Part shown: positions 35,026 through 44,908 of the stretch, one piece after another
How positions within the stretch are numbered: the stretch's first letter is position 1
How the letters are laid out: the number at the start of each line of letters is the position of its first letter
Assembly: GCF_024758505.1 (NCBI RefSeq)
Contig: NZ_CP077970.1
Span: 6,944,001 to 7,008,000 of the forward strand
Direction: 5' to 3'
Source of the DNA: Bradyrhizobium arachidis
GTDB taxonomy: Bacteria > Pseudomonadota > Alphaproteobacteria > Rhizobiales > Xanthobacteraceae
Length of the DNA stretch: 64,000 bases
The notes under the pieces: model-generated
What the model was told of the DNA's origin: nothing
What the model saw: the letters and a program-made list of their open reading frames with translations, nothing else
The model's database searches: none
Made by a program: the position numbers and the translations under genes

Positions 35026-38000
35026 ATGGCCGTCGCCAGCGAGGGCTCCAGGATGCGCTGTGCAAGCTGTAGGACGGAAAACAGTTCAGACCGTCGGTTC
35101 TGTGCCGAGTGCGGTTGCGCACTGCCGGTTTCATGCCGACAGTGCGGCTTCCTCAACCAGCCGAATGTGAAATTCTGTGGCGGCTGCGGCGCTGCTGTGG
35201 CAATAGCCGCCTCCGAGCCTGACCTCCGAACGGCGCGCGTAAGTGACCAATCGATATTGGGTGAGCGGCGACAGGTTACAGTCCTCTTTGCCGACCTGTC
35301 AGGCTTCACCCGTCTCAGTAGTGTCCTCGATCCGGAGGAGACGCATGGCCTTCTCAACTCCTATTTTGAGGTCATCGACCACATCGTCGTGAGCTACGGC
35401 GGCTCGATAGACAAGCACATCGGCGATTGCGTGATGGCCGTCTTCGGCGCGCCCACCGCCCACAGCGATGATTCAGAACGGGCGGTGCGCGCAGCGCTCG
35501 CCATTCATCCCGCCATGCAGAGTCTCAGCGAGAAAGCCGGGCGGACCTTGAAGGTCCATGTCGGGCTCGCCTCTGGCCAGGTGGTCGCGAGCAAAACCGG
35601 CAGTGGCGAGCGCCAAGAGTACACTGTCACAGGCGATACAGTGAATCTTGCCTCACGGCTGACGGCGCAGGCTGGACCTGGCGAAACTTTTACCTCCAAT
35701 GCAGTCTATCAGTCCTTGCTGGACCGCCTCGATGGCGAAGATGTCGGCGCGATTTCCATCAAGGGCCTTGACCGGCCGGTCCCGGTCTGGCGCGTGCGAG
35801 GCCTGCGGAGCAGCGGTTCGCACCGAATTCACAGGCGGTTGGTGGGCAGACAGGGCGAACTGGGTCAGTTCAGCGGGATTGTTGCGAGTTGCCGGGAAGC
35901 GGGTAGCGGGCTCGCCCTCTATGTCCGCGGCGAGGCTGGTATCGGCAAGACACGGCTGGTTGAGGAATTCCAGCGGATCGCCTCTAGTCAGAACTTCGCT
36001 TGTCATCTTGGTCTTGTACTCGATTTCGGTGTCGGTAAAGGGCAGGACGCGATCCGGGCGATTGTCCGCAGCTGTCTGGAATGCTCCGGACAGGCTGAGA
36101 CGGCCGCCCGCGCTGCGGCGAAACGGGCTCTCTCAGAGGAGCTCCTAGATTCGGACCAGCTAGTGTATTTGAACGATCTGCTGGACCTGCCGCAACCAAC
36201 GGAGCTGCGGGCGCTGTATAACGCCATGGATAACGCGGCCCGCAACCGCGGGAAACAGAAGACCGTCGCGCAGTTGCTCCGTCGGCTGAGCGCCCGCAGT
36301 TCGCAAATGGTTACAATTGAAGATCTACACTGGGCCGACCCAGTCACCCTTGCGCACGCGGCTGAGCTGACAATGCTCACCGCGTTATGTCCTTTTGTCC
36401 TGGTGATGACCTCACGCACGGAAGGAGACCAACTCGATCCAATGTGGCGCAGCCGGACACGAGCCGCGCCGTTGATTACAATTGACCTCGGTCCCCTCCG
36501 CGAGCAGGACGCTCTAGCACTCGCGGGCGAGTACAGCGATGCGAGCAAGGTGTTTGCCCTCGCGTGCGTCAAACGATCCGAAGGACACCCGCTATTTCTG
36601 GAGCAGCTCCTACGAAGCGGTGTGGACAGCGATCTGGATAGCATTCCTGGATCAATTCAGAGCCTCGTGCAGGCGAGGATGGATGCACTCGAACCGACGG
36701 ATAAACAGGCGTTGCAAGCCGCCTCAGTGCTGGGCCAACGCTTCTCACTTGATGTCCTGCGCCATCTCGTCAACAACGACCAGTACGTCTGCACGAGGTT
36801 CATCGAGCAGGATCTTGTCCGCTCCGATGGCAACGACTTTCTGTTTTCTCATGCCCTCGTCCAGGAAGCGATATATTCCTCGCTGCTAACCACAAATCGC
36901 AGGGAGCTGCATCGACAGGCCGCAGCCTGCTTCGCAGAATCAGACCCCGTGCTTCGTGCAGCTCATCTCGACCGGGCTGCTGATCCGGCTGCACCCCAGG
37001 CGTATTTGTGGGCAGCACGGTCGCAGGCCGCGGCCTACCATAATGAGCGCGCGCTGCGCCTAGTCGAACGGGGCCATGCTCTAGCGATCGAGCGGGCCGA
37101 TATCTACGCGGTGACTCATTTTAGAGGTGAGCTTCTACATGATCTCGGCGCAATCCCCGAGGCGCGCCAAGCCTTTGAACGAGCGCTCGAAGTCGCCGGA
37201 GATGACGTTGAGAGCTGCCGGGCCTGGATCGGCTTGGCCACCGTCATGCGGATCAGCGACCAAATGCAAGACGCACTTCAAGCCTTGGACCGAGCCCAGG
37301 CGCTCGCGACCGCCGAGGACCTGATCGTCGAGCTATCGCGAATTCACCATCTTCGGGGCAATCTGTACTTCCCACTTGGCAGAATCGAGGGCTGCGTCGA
37401 GCAGCATGAGCTGGCGCTGCGCTACGCGCGGCAAGCCGGCTCCGCTGAGTGCGAAGCTCAAGCGCTGGGTGGATTGGGCGATGCTGCGTATGTTCGAGGC
37501 CGCATGCTAACCGCACATCGAAACTTCGACCTGTGCGTAGCTGTGAGCCGCCAGCACGGCTTCGGCCGCATTGAGGTCGCCAATCTCAATATGGCTGCAC
37601 TAACACGCCAATATGCAAACGAGTTGCCTGCAGCTGCGGAGGACGCTCTGGCGGCCGCTGAAGCGGCCGTGCGCGTTGGCCACCAGCGGGCGGAGTTGCT
37701 CGCTCGGAACATAGCGGCGTTTGCATTGTATGACATGGCCGAGCTGCAGCGTGCCCGCGACCAACTGCTAGAAGCCGGCAAGCTCATTGAGCGCATCGGC
37801 GCTCGGCGATTCGTGCCGGAAAACCTCACCTATCTCGCAAAGATTATGCGGGCTGAGGGGCAACGGCTCGAAGCCAGCCATCTGCTTGATGAAGCCTTGG
37901 CTGTGAGCCGTGAGACGGGACTCTTGTTCTTTGGACCGCGTATCCTGGCCGAACGGGCCCTTGCCGCGGAAGACCCGGCGGAGCAACGGAAAGCATTGCG

Positions 38001-38322
38001 CGAAGGCGAGAGCATCCTGGGCGAAGGCTGTGTTGGACACAATCATCTTTGGTTCTATCGAGACGCCATTGAGACAGCACTCGGCGGACGTGACTGGAGT
38101 GCTGTCGACCGTTATGCTGCGTCACTAGCGGCGTTTACCGAACCGGAGCCACTCCCATGGAGCAATTTCTTCATCGCGCGAGGGCGTGCGCTGGCGGACA
38201 TCGGTCGTGGGCGATGCGGTGACAGCATATTGGCGGAGTTGCGGCGTCTGCAAAGCCAGGCAGGACAGGCTGGCCACAAGCTGAGCGTTGCGACAATCGA
38301 GCAGGCGATGTCGACGGGCTAA
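35026..38322 (+). CDS. Zinc-ribbon / class III nucleotide cyclase / ATPase / TPR protein
   Basis: 1098 residues (or about 1089 from MRCASC at 35053). A double zinc ribbon opens the protein: CASC...CAECGC and CRQCG...CGGCG. Next comes a class III cyclase domain near residues 80-240, with VTVLFADLSGFTRLS (metal Asp), IDKHIGDCVMAVFG (second metal Asp) and VTGDTVNLASRL (Asn/Arg pair). Then an AAA/STAND-like ATPase with Walker A GEAGIGKTRLVEEF near 306 and a Walker-B-like region VTIEDLHWADP. The last 450 residues are TPR-like helical repeats. It probably makes cAMP in response to a bound partner. It stands alone as one transcript. Confidence 0.9.
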   Translation: MAVASEGSRMRCASCRTENSSDRRFCAECGCALPVSCRQCGFLNQPNVKFCGGCGAAVAIAASEPDLRTARVSDQSILGERRQVTVLFADLSGFTRLSSVLDPEETHGLLNSYFEVIDHIVVSYGGSIDKHIGDCVMAVFGAPTAHSDDSERAVRAALAIHPAMQSLSEKAGRTLKVHVGLASGQVVASKTGSGERQEYTVTGDTVNLASRLTAQAGPGETFTSNAVYQSLLDRLDGEDVGAISIKGLDRPVPVWRVRGLRSSGSHRIHRRLVGRQGELGQFSGIVASCREAGSGLALYVRGEAGIGKTRLVEEFQRIASSQNFACHLGLVLDFGVGKGQDAIRAIVRSCLECSGQAETAARAAAKRALSEELLDSDQLVYLNDLLDLPQPTELRALYNAMDNAARNRGKQKTVAQLLRRLSARSSQMVTIEDLHWADPVTLAHAAELTMLTALCPFVLVMTSRTEGDQLDPMWRSRTRAAPLITIDLGPLREQDALALAGEYSDASKVFALACVKRSEGHPLFLEQLLRSGVDSDLDSIPGSIQSLVQARMDALEPTDKQALQAASVLGQRFSLDVLRHLVNNDQYVCTRFIEQDLVRSDGNDFLFSHALVQEAIYSSLLTTNRRELHRQAAACFAESDPVLRAAHLDRAADPAAPQAYLWAARSQAAAYHNERALRLVERGHALAIERADIYAVTHFRGELLHDLGAIPEARQAFERALEVAGDDVESCRAWIGLATVMRISDQMQDALQALDRAQALATAEDLIVELSRIHHLRGNLYFPLGRIEGCVEQHELALRYARQAGSAECEAQALGGLGDAAYVRGRMLTAHRNFDLCVAVSRQHGFGRIEVANLNMAALTRQYANELPAAAEDALAAAEAAVRVGHQRAELLARNIAAFALYDMAELQRARDQLLEAGKLIERIGARRFVPENLTYLAKIMRAEGQRLEASHLLDEALAVSRETGLLFFGPRILAERALAAEDPAEQRKALREGESILGEGCVGHNHLWFYRDAIETALGGRDWSAVDRYAASLAAFTEPEPLPWSNFFIARGRALADIGRGRCGDSILAELRRLQSQAGQAGHKLSVATIEQAMSTG

Positions 38323-38715
38323 TCCCACACAGCGGCGACTGGCGCATCCGCAGTGTGACCGCTTGCCAAATTTGATACCCATGGCGTCTTTCCAACGATC
38401 CCCTTGGACCAGCGCCGCAAAGGCTTGAGAAAGTGGCTGCAGCTCGCATCACGAAACAGGCGCGCTCGCCGTTGGTGATCAATAGGTCAGTCTCGCTGGA
38501 CATATCCACAGCGCCGTCGAGGACCTTAGTGAACTGCTTCGACGCGCAATGATAGTTCGTCGCAGTGATCTTGGCCGCCATTTGGCGTCCTCATCCATCT
38601 TCTCGTTTGGCAAATGCGTTGAGGGCCATGCGCTATCGTTGCCAATGGCTAAGGCCCGAAGTTGGGAGTAACCTTAAGCTGAACTAGCCGATCATGCGTG
38701 AAACAGGAGGACGTG
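38323..38715 (-). other. Intergenic with possible small minus-strand gene
   Basis: From ATG 38581 a minus-strand frame reads MAAKITATNYHCASKQFTKV then DMSSETDLLITNGERACFVM, which has natural composition and a GAGG upstream. It runs into the end of the cyclase gene, where it looks less natural. It may be a small protein fused or truncated by rearrangement. Confidence 0.35.
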
Positions 38716-40101
38716 ATGCAAGCCATGGCCACCGAAACCTTCATCGGCAACATGCGCGGCCCGGTCATCAGACGAACCGACGCCGACTATGACGTCGTGC
38801 GGAGCCTCTATAACGGGATGATCGATAAGTGTCCCATGCTTATCGCGCGATGCACTGACGTCGCCGACGTTGTCACGGCCCTGAATTTTGCCAAGCAGAA
38901 CGACCTCCAGGTTGCGATCCGCGGAGGCGGACACAACGGGCCGGGACTTGGTAGTGTCAGCGAGGGGCTGATGATCGACATGTCGATGATGAAAGGCGTG
39001 CGGGTCAATCCCACGGCCCGCACCGTCCGCGTCGGCCCCGGCTGCACCCAGGGCGATGTCGACCATGCTACGCATGTCTATGGGCTCGCCGTGCCGGCCG
39101 GCATAGTCTCGACTACCGGTATCGCGGGCCTCACGCTTGGTGGTGGTACTGGATACCTCACTCGCAAGCATGGCCTCACCATCGACAACCTGCTGGAGGC
39201 GGATGTCGTGCTCGCCGATGGCAGCATCGTCACTGCGAACAAATCGGAGAACGCTGACCTCTATTGGGGATTGCGCGGCGGCGGTGGCAATTTCGGAATC
39301 GTCACGAGCTTCCTGTTCCAGGCTCATCCGGTGAACATGGTCTATGCCGGTCCTGTCTTCTGGGATCTCGAAAATGCCCGGACTGTCATGCAGAAGTACA
39401 GGGATTTTCTGCCTGGCGCCCCCGAGGAGCTCGGGGCCTTTGTCGGATTGAAGACCGTTCTACCGGTGGACCCGTTCCCGGCGGAGCATCAGGGCAAGCG
39501 CGCCTGCGCCATCATCGCTTGCTACAATGGCCCGACAGAAGATGGACAGGCGGTCATCGCCAAGTTGCTTGGTGAGCTGCCTCCGCCGCTCTTCAACTGG
39601 ATGGCCGAAATGCCCTATCCAACCCTCCAGTCCATGTTTGATCCGTTCCTCCCGAAGGGCCTGCAATGGTACTGGCGCGGCGATTTCGTGAAAGAACTGA
39701 CTGACGAAGCGATTGACGCCCACATCGCCCAAGCACAGAAACTGCCGAGCGCGCTTTCGCTCATGCATCTTTATCCGATCGACGGTGCCGTCCAGCGCAT
39801 CGGCAGCAGCGATACCGCCTGGAACGCGCGCAACGCGACCTGGTCGATGGTGATCGCCGGCATTGATCCGAACCCGCAGAAGGCGGGAGAGATCACGCGC
39901 TGGACCAAGGGCTACTGGGAGGCCGTGCATCCCTACTCGGCTGACGGCTGCTACGTGAATTTCATGATGGACGATGGGGACGACAGTAGGCTCAAGGCCA
40001 CTTACGGCGACAACTACGATCGCCTTGTCGCCTTGAAGGGCAAATACGATCCGACGAACTTCTTCCGTGTCAACCAAAACATCAGGCCGCTGCATTCATA
40101 A
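38716..40101 (+). CDS. FAD-linked oxidase, berberine-bridge (BBE) type
   Basis: Start at ATG 38716 with AGGAGG five bases upstream; about 461 residues. The FAD domain carries AIRGGGHNGPGLG (the His that can bind FAD covalently) near residue 75, and GIAGLTLGGGTGYLTRKHGL near 135 with LRGGGGNFGIVTSF. The C-terminal BBE motif is YVNFMMDDGDD and YDPTNFFRVNQNI. These enzymes oxidise sugars, alkaloids or related compounds. A frameshifted relative lies at 53847. Confidence 0.9.
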   Translation: MQAMATETFIGNMRGPVIRRTDADYDVVRSLYNGMIDKCPMLIARCTDVADVVTALNFAKQNDLQVAIRGGGHNGPGLGSVSEGLMIDMSMMKGVRVNPTARTVRVGPGCTQGDVDHATHVYGLAVPAGIVSTTGIAGLTLGGGTGYLTRKHGLTIDNLLEADVVLADGSIVTANKSENADLYWGLRGGGGNFGIVTSFLFQAHPVNMVYAGPVFWDLENARTVMQKYRDFLPGAPEELGAFVGLKTVLPVDPFPAEHQGKRACAIIACYNGPTEDGQAVIAKLLGELPPPLFNWMAEMPYPTLQSMFDPFLPKGLQWYWRGDFVKELTDEAIDAHIAQAQKLPSALSLMHLYPIDGAVQRIGSSDTAWNARNATWSMVIAGIDPNPQKAGEITRWTKGYWEAVHPYSADGCYVNFMMDDGDDSRLKATYGDNYDRLVALKGKYDPTNFFRVNQNIRPLHS

Positions 40102-40429
40102 ATGATCGCGTCTCCTTGCGGTTCAATCGCGCCAAAGGGTGTCGGGGGCGCTCTTTCGATTCATGGGAGAGCGCCCACGCGATTCATCATCTCTGCCAGT
40201 CGGTCACTCCCGTCGAACATCGCCGAATTCATATCGGGTGATGCAGGCGATCGACAGAGATACAAAAACTGCCATTTCGGAAGGTCGGACAGGTCCGCTC
40301 CGGGTCAATCGCGTCACTTCGGCCGCGTGCCGTTCTCTTCCGGTCTACCCCTGTGAACGGACATCGTCAGACCGCCCCGGCATGTCTCAAACGGGCCAGA
40401 CGCCGACATCACGCCACCGCGCGGGACGT
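40102..40429. other. Intergenic, no gene seen
   Basis: No convincing frame or repeat was recognised. Confidence 0.45.
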
Positions 40430-40813
40430 TTAAGGCCTCACTATGACGAACGGAAGTTCTGTGTTCTTCGACCGTCGATCGATCGCACTTTGCACATACA
40501 GGCGCCGTTGAGCCTCTTCAAACACCATTATGAGACGCTTAGCGTCCACACTCTGGTCAGAGCAATACTTTGACTGCTTGCAAATCGGCAAGATTTCGTC
40601 TGCCTCGCATCCGCCAAGCGGAAAATACCTACTGAACAGAGCTTGGATCGGATACACCGAGGTCGCGTGCGGAAACAGAAGTTCTAACTCGTGAACGAAT
40701 TGCTGAAGCCGAATGGTGCACCCCGAGTTTTCGGCGGCCCGTGTTTCGGAAATTGGGTGGGCGCATGATACGAGTAACAAGACAACCAATGCCCAAAAGC
40801 CGAGCCCCGTCAT
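40430..40813 (-). CDS. Exported lipoprotein-like protein, 127 aa
   Basis: N-terminus MTGLGFWALVVLLLVSCAHP has a lipobox (LVSC) near residue 17. The rest has four more Cys (GCTIRL; GGCEADEILPICKQSKYCSD), suggesting disulfides in the periplasm. No family recognised. Confidence 0.6.
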   Translation of the reverse strand: MTGLGFWALVVLLLVSCAHPISETRAAENSGCTIRLQQFVHELELLFPHATSVYPIQALFSRYFPLGGCEADEILPICKQSKYCSDQSVDAKRLIMVFEEAQRRLYVQSAIDRRSKNTELPFVIVRP

Positions 40814-40839
40814 CGTCGCCGCTGTGTTGTTTGGGCGCT

Positions 40840-41028
40840 TCAGATGCCATGCGGCGGATTGCGGCGGGCGATCTCGAAGGCGCGCTCGCGGGCATGCGGA
40901 TCGGCGCGATCCTGCATCCAGCCGTGCGCCTCACACTCGCGGATGGCACCGGCGTCGTTCAAGACGGCGATCGCCCAGCCCCGCAATGTCCAGAATCCTG
41001 GCCGTCTTTCCCTCGTCATCAGCATCAA
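40840..41028 (-). CDS. Small conserved protein, 62 aa
   Basis: MTRERRPGFWTLRGWAIAV then LNDAGAIRECEAHGWMQDRADPHARERAFEIARR. A type frequent in bradyrhizobia. The real start may be MLMT or MTRE a few codons in. Function unknown. Confidence 0.7.
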   Translation of the reverse strand: MMLMTRERRPGFWTLRGWAIAVLNDAGAIRECEAHGWMQDRADPHARERAFEIARRNPPHGI

Positions 41029-41150
41029 GATGGCTCCGCCCGGAAGGAATCCTTAGCACCCCTCCTCGTTCCCGGCGGTTAGCACAGACCAGGGATTCGA
41101 AATGACGAGAGCTCACGCTTGTCCCCCTGTTCCAGCCCTCTGTGCAAAAG

Positions 41151-41873
41151 TCAGGCAGCGGGATCTTCTTTTTCTCCGCTCGCGACGATCTTGAGTGCCC
41201 CGTCTGGGAGCTGGCGCTGCAACGCCTTGGCCTCGTCCCAGGGGGCGCGCATCCAGACATCGTACTCTTCGCTCGTCGTGAGGATGACAGGCATCGCCGT
41301 CGGATGAACGCGCTTCACCTCGGCATTCGGATCACAGGTCAGAAAACCGAAGACGTCGATGGTGACTTCGCCTTCCTTTGCCTTGCGGACGCTCGTCCAG
41401 TTGGTCCAAAGGCCTGCAAAAGCGATCAAGGGGCGGCTTTCGTCGGGTGCAAACCACACCGGCACCTTCCTGCCATCGATGGTGTCGTACTCACTGAATG
41501 AGGTGAACGGCACCAGGCAGCGATGCTCCGGATCAAGCCATCGTTTCCAGTGGGCGCTGCCGACGTTGCGGATGTTGGTCGTTCCCGAATCGGGTTCCAT
41601 TCGCAACAATTCCTTGAAGTCGACTGACGTGCCCTTGGCTTCGAGTTTTTGCGCCCGCTTCTTGGTGGCGTTCAATAACGCCTGCCGAGAGGAGGGCATG
41701 CCCCAGCGGGCCATGGTGATCTCATGGCCGTCGGCTGCGTTGCGAACGATCGGAGCCGGATAGTCCGGAAAGATGCCGGGCATCGAAGGCAGGTTGCCGA
41801 CGCGGTTGTTGAGAGCATCGAACAGTCGGCGAATGGCGTCGACGTTCTTGGTCATGGAGTAGAGATTACACAT
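41151..41873 (-). CDS. SRAP protein (YedK/HMCES family)
   Basis: Start at MCNLYS (41873), because the catalytic Cys must be residue 2 after Met removal; about 240 residues. The family motifs are seen: [14 protein letters not shown] with Asn and Arg, [11 protein letters not shown] with the key Glu, and [11 protein letters not shown] with the His. The protein forms a covalent link with abasic sites in single-stranded DNA and shields them. It lies near Ku and may belong to a DNA-repair group. Confidence 0.93.
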   Translation of the reverse strand: MCNLYSMTKNVDAIRRLFDALNNRVGNLPSMPGIFPDYPAPIVRNAADGHEITMARWGMPSSRQALLNATKKRAQKLEAKGTSVDFKELLRMEPDSGTTNIRNVGSAHWKRWLDPEHRCLVPFTSFSEYDTIDGRKVPVWFAPDESRPLIAFAGLWTNWTSVRKAKEGEVTIDVFGFLTCDPNAEVKRVHPTAMPVILTTSEEYDVWMRAPWDEAKALQRQLPDGALKIVASGEKEDPAA

Positions 41874-41875
41874 GA

Positions 41876-42325
41876 TCACGTCTCCGGAGCGGCATGGCGT
41901 GGCCGCTGCGTGAGCTGGAGGAGGGTGGCGGCGGGGCGACGACCGGCCTTAGCACATTTGCTGCAGCGGAGCCTGCCAGCGAGGTCGTGGACGAAGGTCG
42001 TGGAGACATGCGGCAGCGTCGCCAAGTCGACGTCCCGCGCTGTCTTGCAACGCGAGCACCGAATCTCGAGCCAGGGATAGCCGCCGTTGATCGCCTGATC
42101 GATTGTCGGCGACGGGTCGATCGGCTCGCCATCCGCCCACATTCGCTCGTTCCAGCTTTCGCACAGCAGCCTGTCCGCCTGCCTTATCAGCGCGTCCCCC
42201 TTCGCCCGGGCCTCAGCAGATTGCGCGGCGAGAATGGTCGTCATCGCGCGCGCCTTGCCCAGCTCCGTCTTCAAAACCTTTCGATCGCCTCCAGAAAGCG
42301 GCGTTGGATGATGCTTCGGCGCCAT
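41876..42325 (-). CDS. Hypothetical protein with zinc-binding Cys pairs
   Basis: 149 residues. The N-terminal half is helical ([26 protein letters not shown]); the C-terminal half has [16 protein letters not shown] and [13 protein letters not shown], two CxxC pairs likely to hold one zinc. It has the style of small rhizobial proteins found with the SRAP gene. It is 2 bp from that gene. Confidence 0.65.
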   Translation of the reverse strand: MAPKHHPTPLSGGDRKVLKTELGKARAMTTILAAQSAEARAKGDALIRQADRLLCESWNERMWADGEPIDPSPTIDQAINGGYPWLEIRCSRCKTARDVDLATLPHVSTTFVHDLAGRLRCSKCAKAGRRPAATLLQLTQRPRHAAPET

Positions 42326-42355
42326 CCGGTGCGGTCCTTCGGCAGCGCAAGATGA

Positions 42356-42760
42356 TTAAGAGCGGTCGAAAGCAGGCCAGCAGCCGTCCTCCTCATGACG
42401 CCCGGTTCGCTGCTGACACGTGTGGTCCAGGAGCCGCTGCCCGACATCCTTCCAGAGGGCCTTTGGGCCATACATGCGGACCGCATCTGCCTTTTGCATT
42501 TCGACGATACGGTCACATCGGCGACAAGTGACCCGCAGCACGTGTTGTTGGATTTCGGATAGCCGCCGCGTCTGGATCGCCGGTCCGGGCGCCTCTGCAC
42601 CCAGGCGCGGATCGCTCAGGACGGCCTCCCAATATTCCGGCGGCAACTCGTCGATCGATTCCGAAGAACTTGCCGGCCGAGCCTGCCCGTCGGCCGAAAA
42701 GGCAAGTTTTTCCATTTGCTTAGGGGATTGCATGCGCCAACTCGCGGGTCGATCGCTCAT
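42356..42760 (-). CDS. Hypothetical protein with a Cys pair
   Basis: 134 residues with LPPEYWEAVLSDPRLGA, then VTCRRCDRIVEMQKADAVRMYG and HTCQQRTGRHEEDGC. The CRRC and later Cys/His residues could bind zinc. Same strand as the next two genes; probably one transcript. Confidence 0.58.
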   Translation of the reverse strand: MSDRPASWRMQSPKQMEKLAFSADGQARPASSSESIDELPPEYWEAVLSDPRLGAEAPGPAIQTRRLSEIQQHVLRVTCRRCDRIVEMQKADAVRMYGPKALWKDVGQRLLDHTCQQRTGRHEEDGCWPAFDRS

Positions 42761-42954
42761 GGCGCAATTTAGAACATAAGAAGAACAAATGTCGAGTCCG
42801 GGGGAATACGGCTAGCATGATTTTCTGAGGCCGCACCAGGCGCGCTTTGCGGGTGGACGGCGCCTGGAAGGGCAGAAATTCGGGGCCGACCTTGTCGGAA
42901 CTAGCCTCCCCTGTTCGTCTTGAATCCTAGCAGCCCTATCGGAGTATCGCGTTC

Positions 42955-43881
42955 ATGGCCCCTCGAGCAAATTGGAAAGGCTTTCTGCGTTTGTCTCTCG
43001 TGACCTGCCCCGTGGCGTTGTTTCCGGCCACCTCCGAGAGCGAGAAGATTTCCTTCAACCAGCTCAATCGGCAGACGGGTCACCGCATCAAGTACCTCAA
43101 GGTCGACGCGGACACTGGCGACGAGGTAGCGAACGACGACATCGTAAAGGGCTATGAACTCGAAAAGGGCCAGTACATTGAGGTGACGAAGGAGGAGCTC
43201 GAAGAGATCGCGCTGGAATCCACCCGGACGATCAAGATCGACGAGTTCGTCGAGAAGTCCGATATCGATCCGCGCTATCTGATCCGACCCTACTATCTTC
43301 GCCCCGACGGCAAGGTCGGACACGACGCCTTTGCGGTCATTCGCGAGACTATCAAGGAGATGAATAAGGTCGCCATCGGCCGCGTGGTCCTAACCAACCG
43401 CGAGCACATCATCGCGCTCGAGCCTCTGGAAAAGGGCCTCGTAGGCACGCTGCTGCGTTACCCCTACGAAGTGCGCAACGAAGACGAGTACTTTGACGAG
43501 ATCCAGAACGTCAAAGTCACCAAGGATATGCTCGACCTCGCCAGGCACATTGTAAATCAAAAGGCCGGCCGTTTCGAACCCGACAAGTTTGAGGACCAAT
43601 ACGAAACCGCCCTGATCGACCTCATCAACCAGAAGCGCGCGGGTAAGCCAATTACGCCGAAGGAGCGGCCTCGCGGTGAGAACGTTGTCGACCTTATGGA
43701 GGCCCTTCGTCGTAGCGTCGGCGGCGCATCTGCAGAATCCAAGGCTCCGAAGAAGTCCGCAAAGAAACCGCGAAAAGCGGCAGCCGGGCAAAAGGAACTG
43801 CTGATGCCAATCTCTGGTAAGAAGCAGGCGAAGGAGGCAACGAAAAAACCCGCAGCCAAGCCGCAACGCAAGTCCGCCTAA
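42955..43881 (+). CDS. ku: Ku protein of bacterial non-homologous end joining
   Basis: 308 residues. The Ku core is complete: MAPRANWKGFLRLSLVTCPV at the start, QLNRQTGHRIKYLKVDADTG, then ALEPLEKGLVGTLLRYPYEVR. A Lys/Ala/Pro-rich C-terminal tail (PKKSAKKPRKAAAG) follows. Ku binds double-strand ends and usually recruits LigD; no ligD gene is in the window. Confidence 0.95.
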   Translation: MAPRANWKGFLRLSLVTCPVALFPATSESEKISFNQLNRQTGHRIKYLKVDADTGDEVANDDIVKGYELEKGQYIEVTKEELEEIALESTRTIKIDEFVEKSDIDPRYLIRPYYLRPDGKVGHDAFAVIRETIKEMNKVAIGRVVLTNREHIIALEPLEKGLVGTLLRYPYEVRNEDEYFDEIQNVKVTKDMLDLARHIVNQKAGRFEPDKFEDQYETALIDLINQKRAGKPITPKERPRGENVVDLMEALRRSVGGASAESKAPKKSAKKPRKAAAGQKELLMPISGKKQAKEATKKPAAKPQRKSA

Positions 43882-43913
43882 TCGAAATCCAGCGAGGCCG
43901 TTAGACCACCCAG

Positions 43914-44531
43914 ATGGCGAGGAAACTGAAAACCTACCAAACCTCGTTAGGCTTCTTTGACCTTGTAATAGCGGCGCCTTCCATGAAGGCGGCCCTGCAA
44001 GCCTGGGGCGCCGACAGCAATCTCTTTCACCAAGGCTTCGCGAAGGAAAGCGAGGATGCCGACGTGATAGAGGCGGCCATGGCTGTGCCGGGCGTCGTCC
44101 TCAAGCGCCCCGTTGGGTCAACCGGTCCCTACAAAGAGCAAGCCGAGTTGCCCACAAATCTTGCGGACGATGGCGATGCGACAAAGGCGCAGCCCAAGTC
44201 GAGGAACCACAAGCCACCGAAGCATTCAACGAGACCCAAGGATCCGAAAGCCGAGCGAAGGGCCGCACTTGCCTTCGAGAACGAAGAAAAGCGCCGCGCA
44301 CAGGAGCGAGTTAAGGAAGCTGCCGTGCAGCAGAGGGAGCGAGAGCGTCGGCAGCGCGCCATTTCTAAAGCCCAGAACGCCTTGGATGCAGCCCGTCAGA
44401 AGTACCAAACGAAAGCTGCTGAAATAAAAGCGCAGATCAATGTTCTCGAAAGGAAGTCGCAAACCCAACAAGCCCGGTGGGAAAAGGAAAGGGTTAGGCT
44501 GGAGGCGGCATTGCAAAAAGTGCGAGGGTGA
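43914..44531 (+). CDS. TolA-like coiled-coil protein next to ku
   Basis: 205 residues. It opens KLKTYQTSLGFFDLVIAAPSM, KAALQAWGADSNLFHQGFA, a pattern found next to ku in rhizobia, and ends in a long charged coiled coil (NEEKRRAQERVKEAAVQQRE, AEIKAQINVLERKSQTQQAR). Usually annotated as cell envelope biogenesis protein TolA, though no membrane segment is present. Likely in one transcript with ku, 32 bp after it. Confidence 0.75.
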   Translation: MARKLKTYQTSLGFFDLVIAAPSMKAALQAWGADSNLFHQGFAKESEDADVIEAAMAVPGVVLKRPVGSTGPYKEQAELPTNLADDGDATKAQPKSRNHKPPKHSTRPKDPKAERRAALAFENEEKRRAQERVKEAAVQQRERERRQRAISKAQNALDAARQKYQTKAAEIKAQINVLERKSQTQQARWEKERVRLEAALQKVRG

Positions 44532-44550
44532 AAGCCGGCAGGTTTATGCC

Positions 44551-44610
44551 GTTCGGATATGAGATGCTACGGAAGAAATCGTCCACGGGCCGATGTCTGC
44601 TTTGACACGG
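44551..44610. repeat. Dispersed repeat copy 3
   Basis: GTTCGGATATGAGATG then CTACGGAAGAAATC, followed by a GATGTCTGCTTTGACAC word that resembles the outer part of the repeat copies at 50885 and 56293. Confidence 0.5.
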
Positions 44611-44699
44611 TCATCGGACCATCAAACATCTAGGTTGGACATCAGCGACGGGCCAACAGGCGACATTCCAAATGATGGAAACCGCCAACCGAGGCGGCC

Positions 44700-44873
44700 T
44701 TACTTTCCTTCCGATTTCACGATATCCGCAAGGTTCTCAAGCTGATGCCCTAGTGCTGTCCAGCTCCGTGAAATGCTCATGAGCACGGCAGACCGGCGTG
44801 CTGAATTTTTCGGATCAGCTCCTCGGATTTTGCATTCCGCCGCATAGGCTCTGCATTGTTCGATTGACAGCAT
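44700..44873 (-). CDS. Small conserved protein, 57 aa
   Basis: ATG preceded by GGAGGAG. MLSIEQCRAYAAECKIRGAD then RRSAVLMSISRSWTALGHQL. The AAECK/RGAD style is common in bradyrhizobial small stress proteins. Function unknown. Confidence 0.62.
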   Translation of the reverse strand: MLSIEQCRAYAAECKIRGADPKNSARRSAVLMSISRSWTALGHQLENLADIVKSEGK

Positions 44874-44908
44874 TTGCCGCTCCTCCGCCGAGATCCAGTG
44901 GTTAGCCC

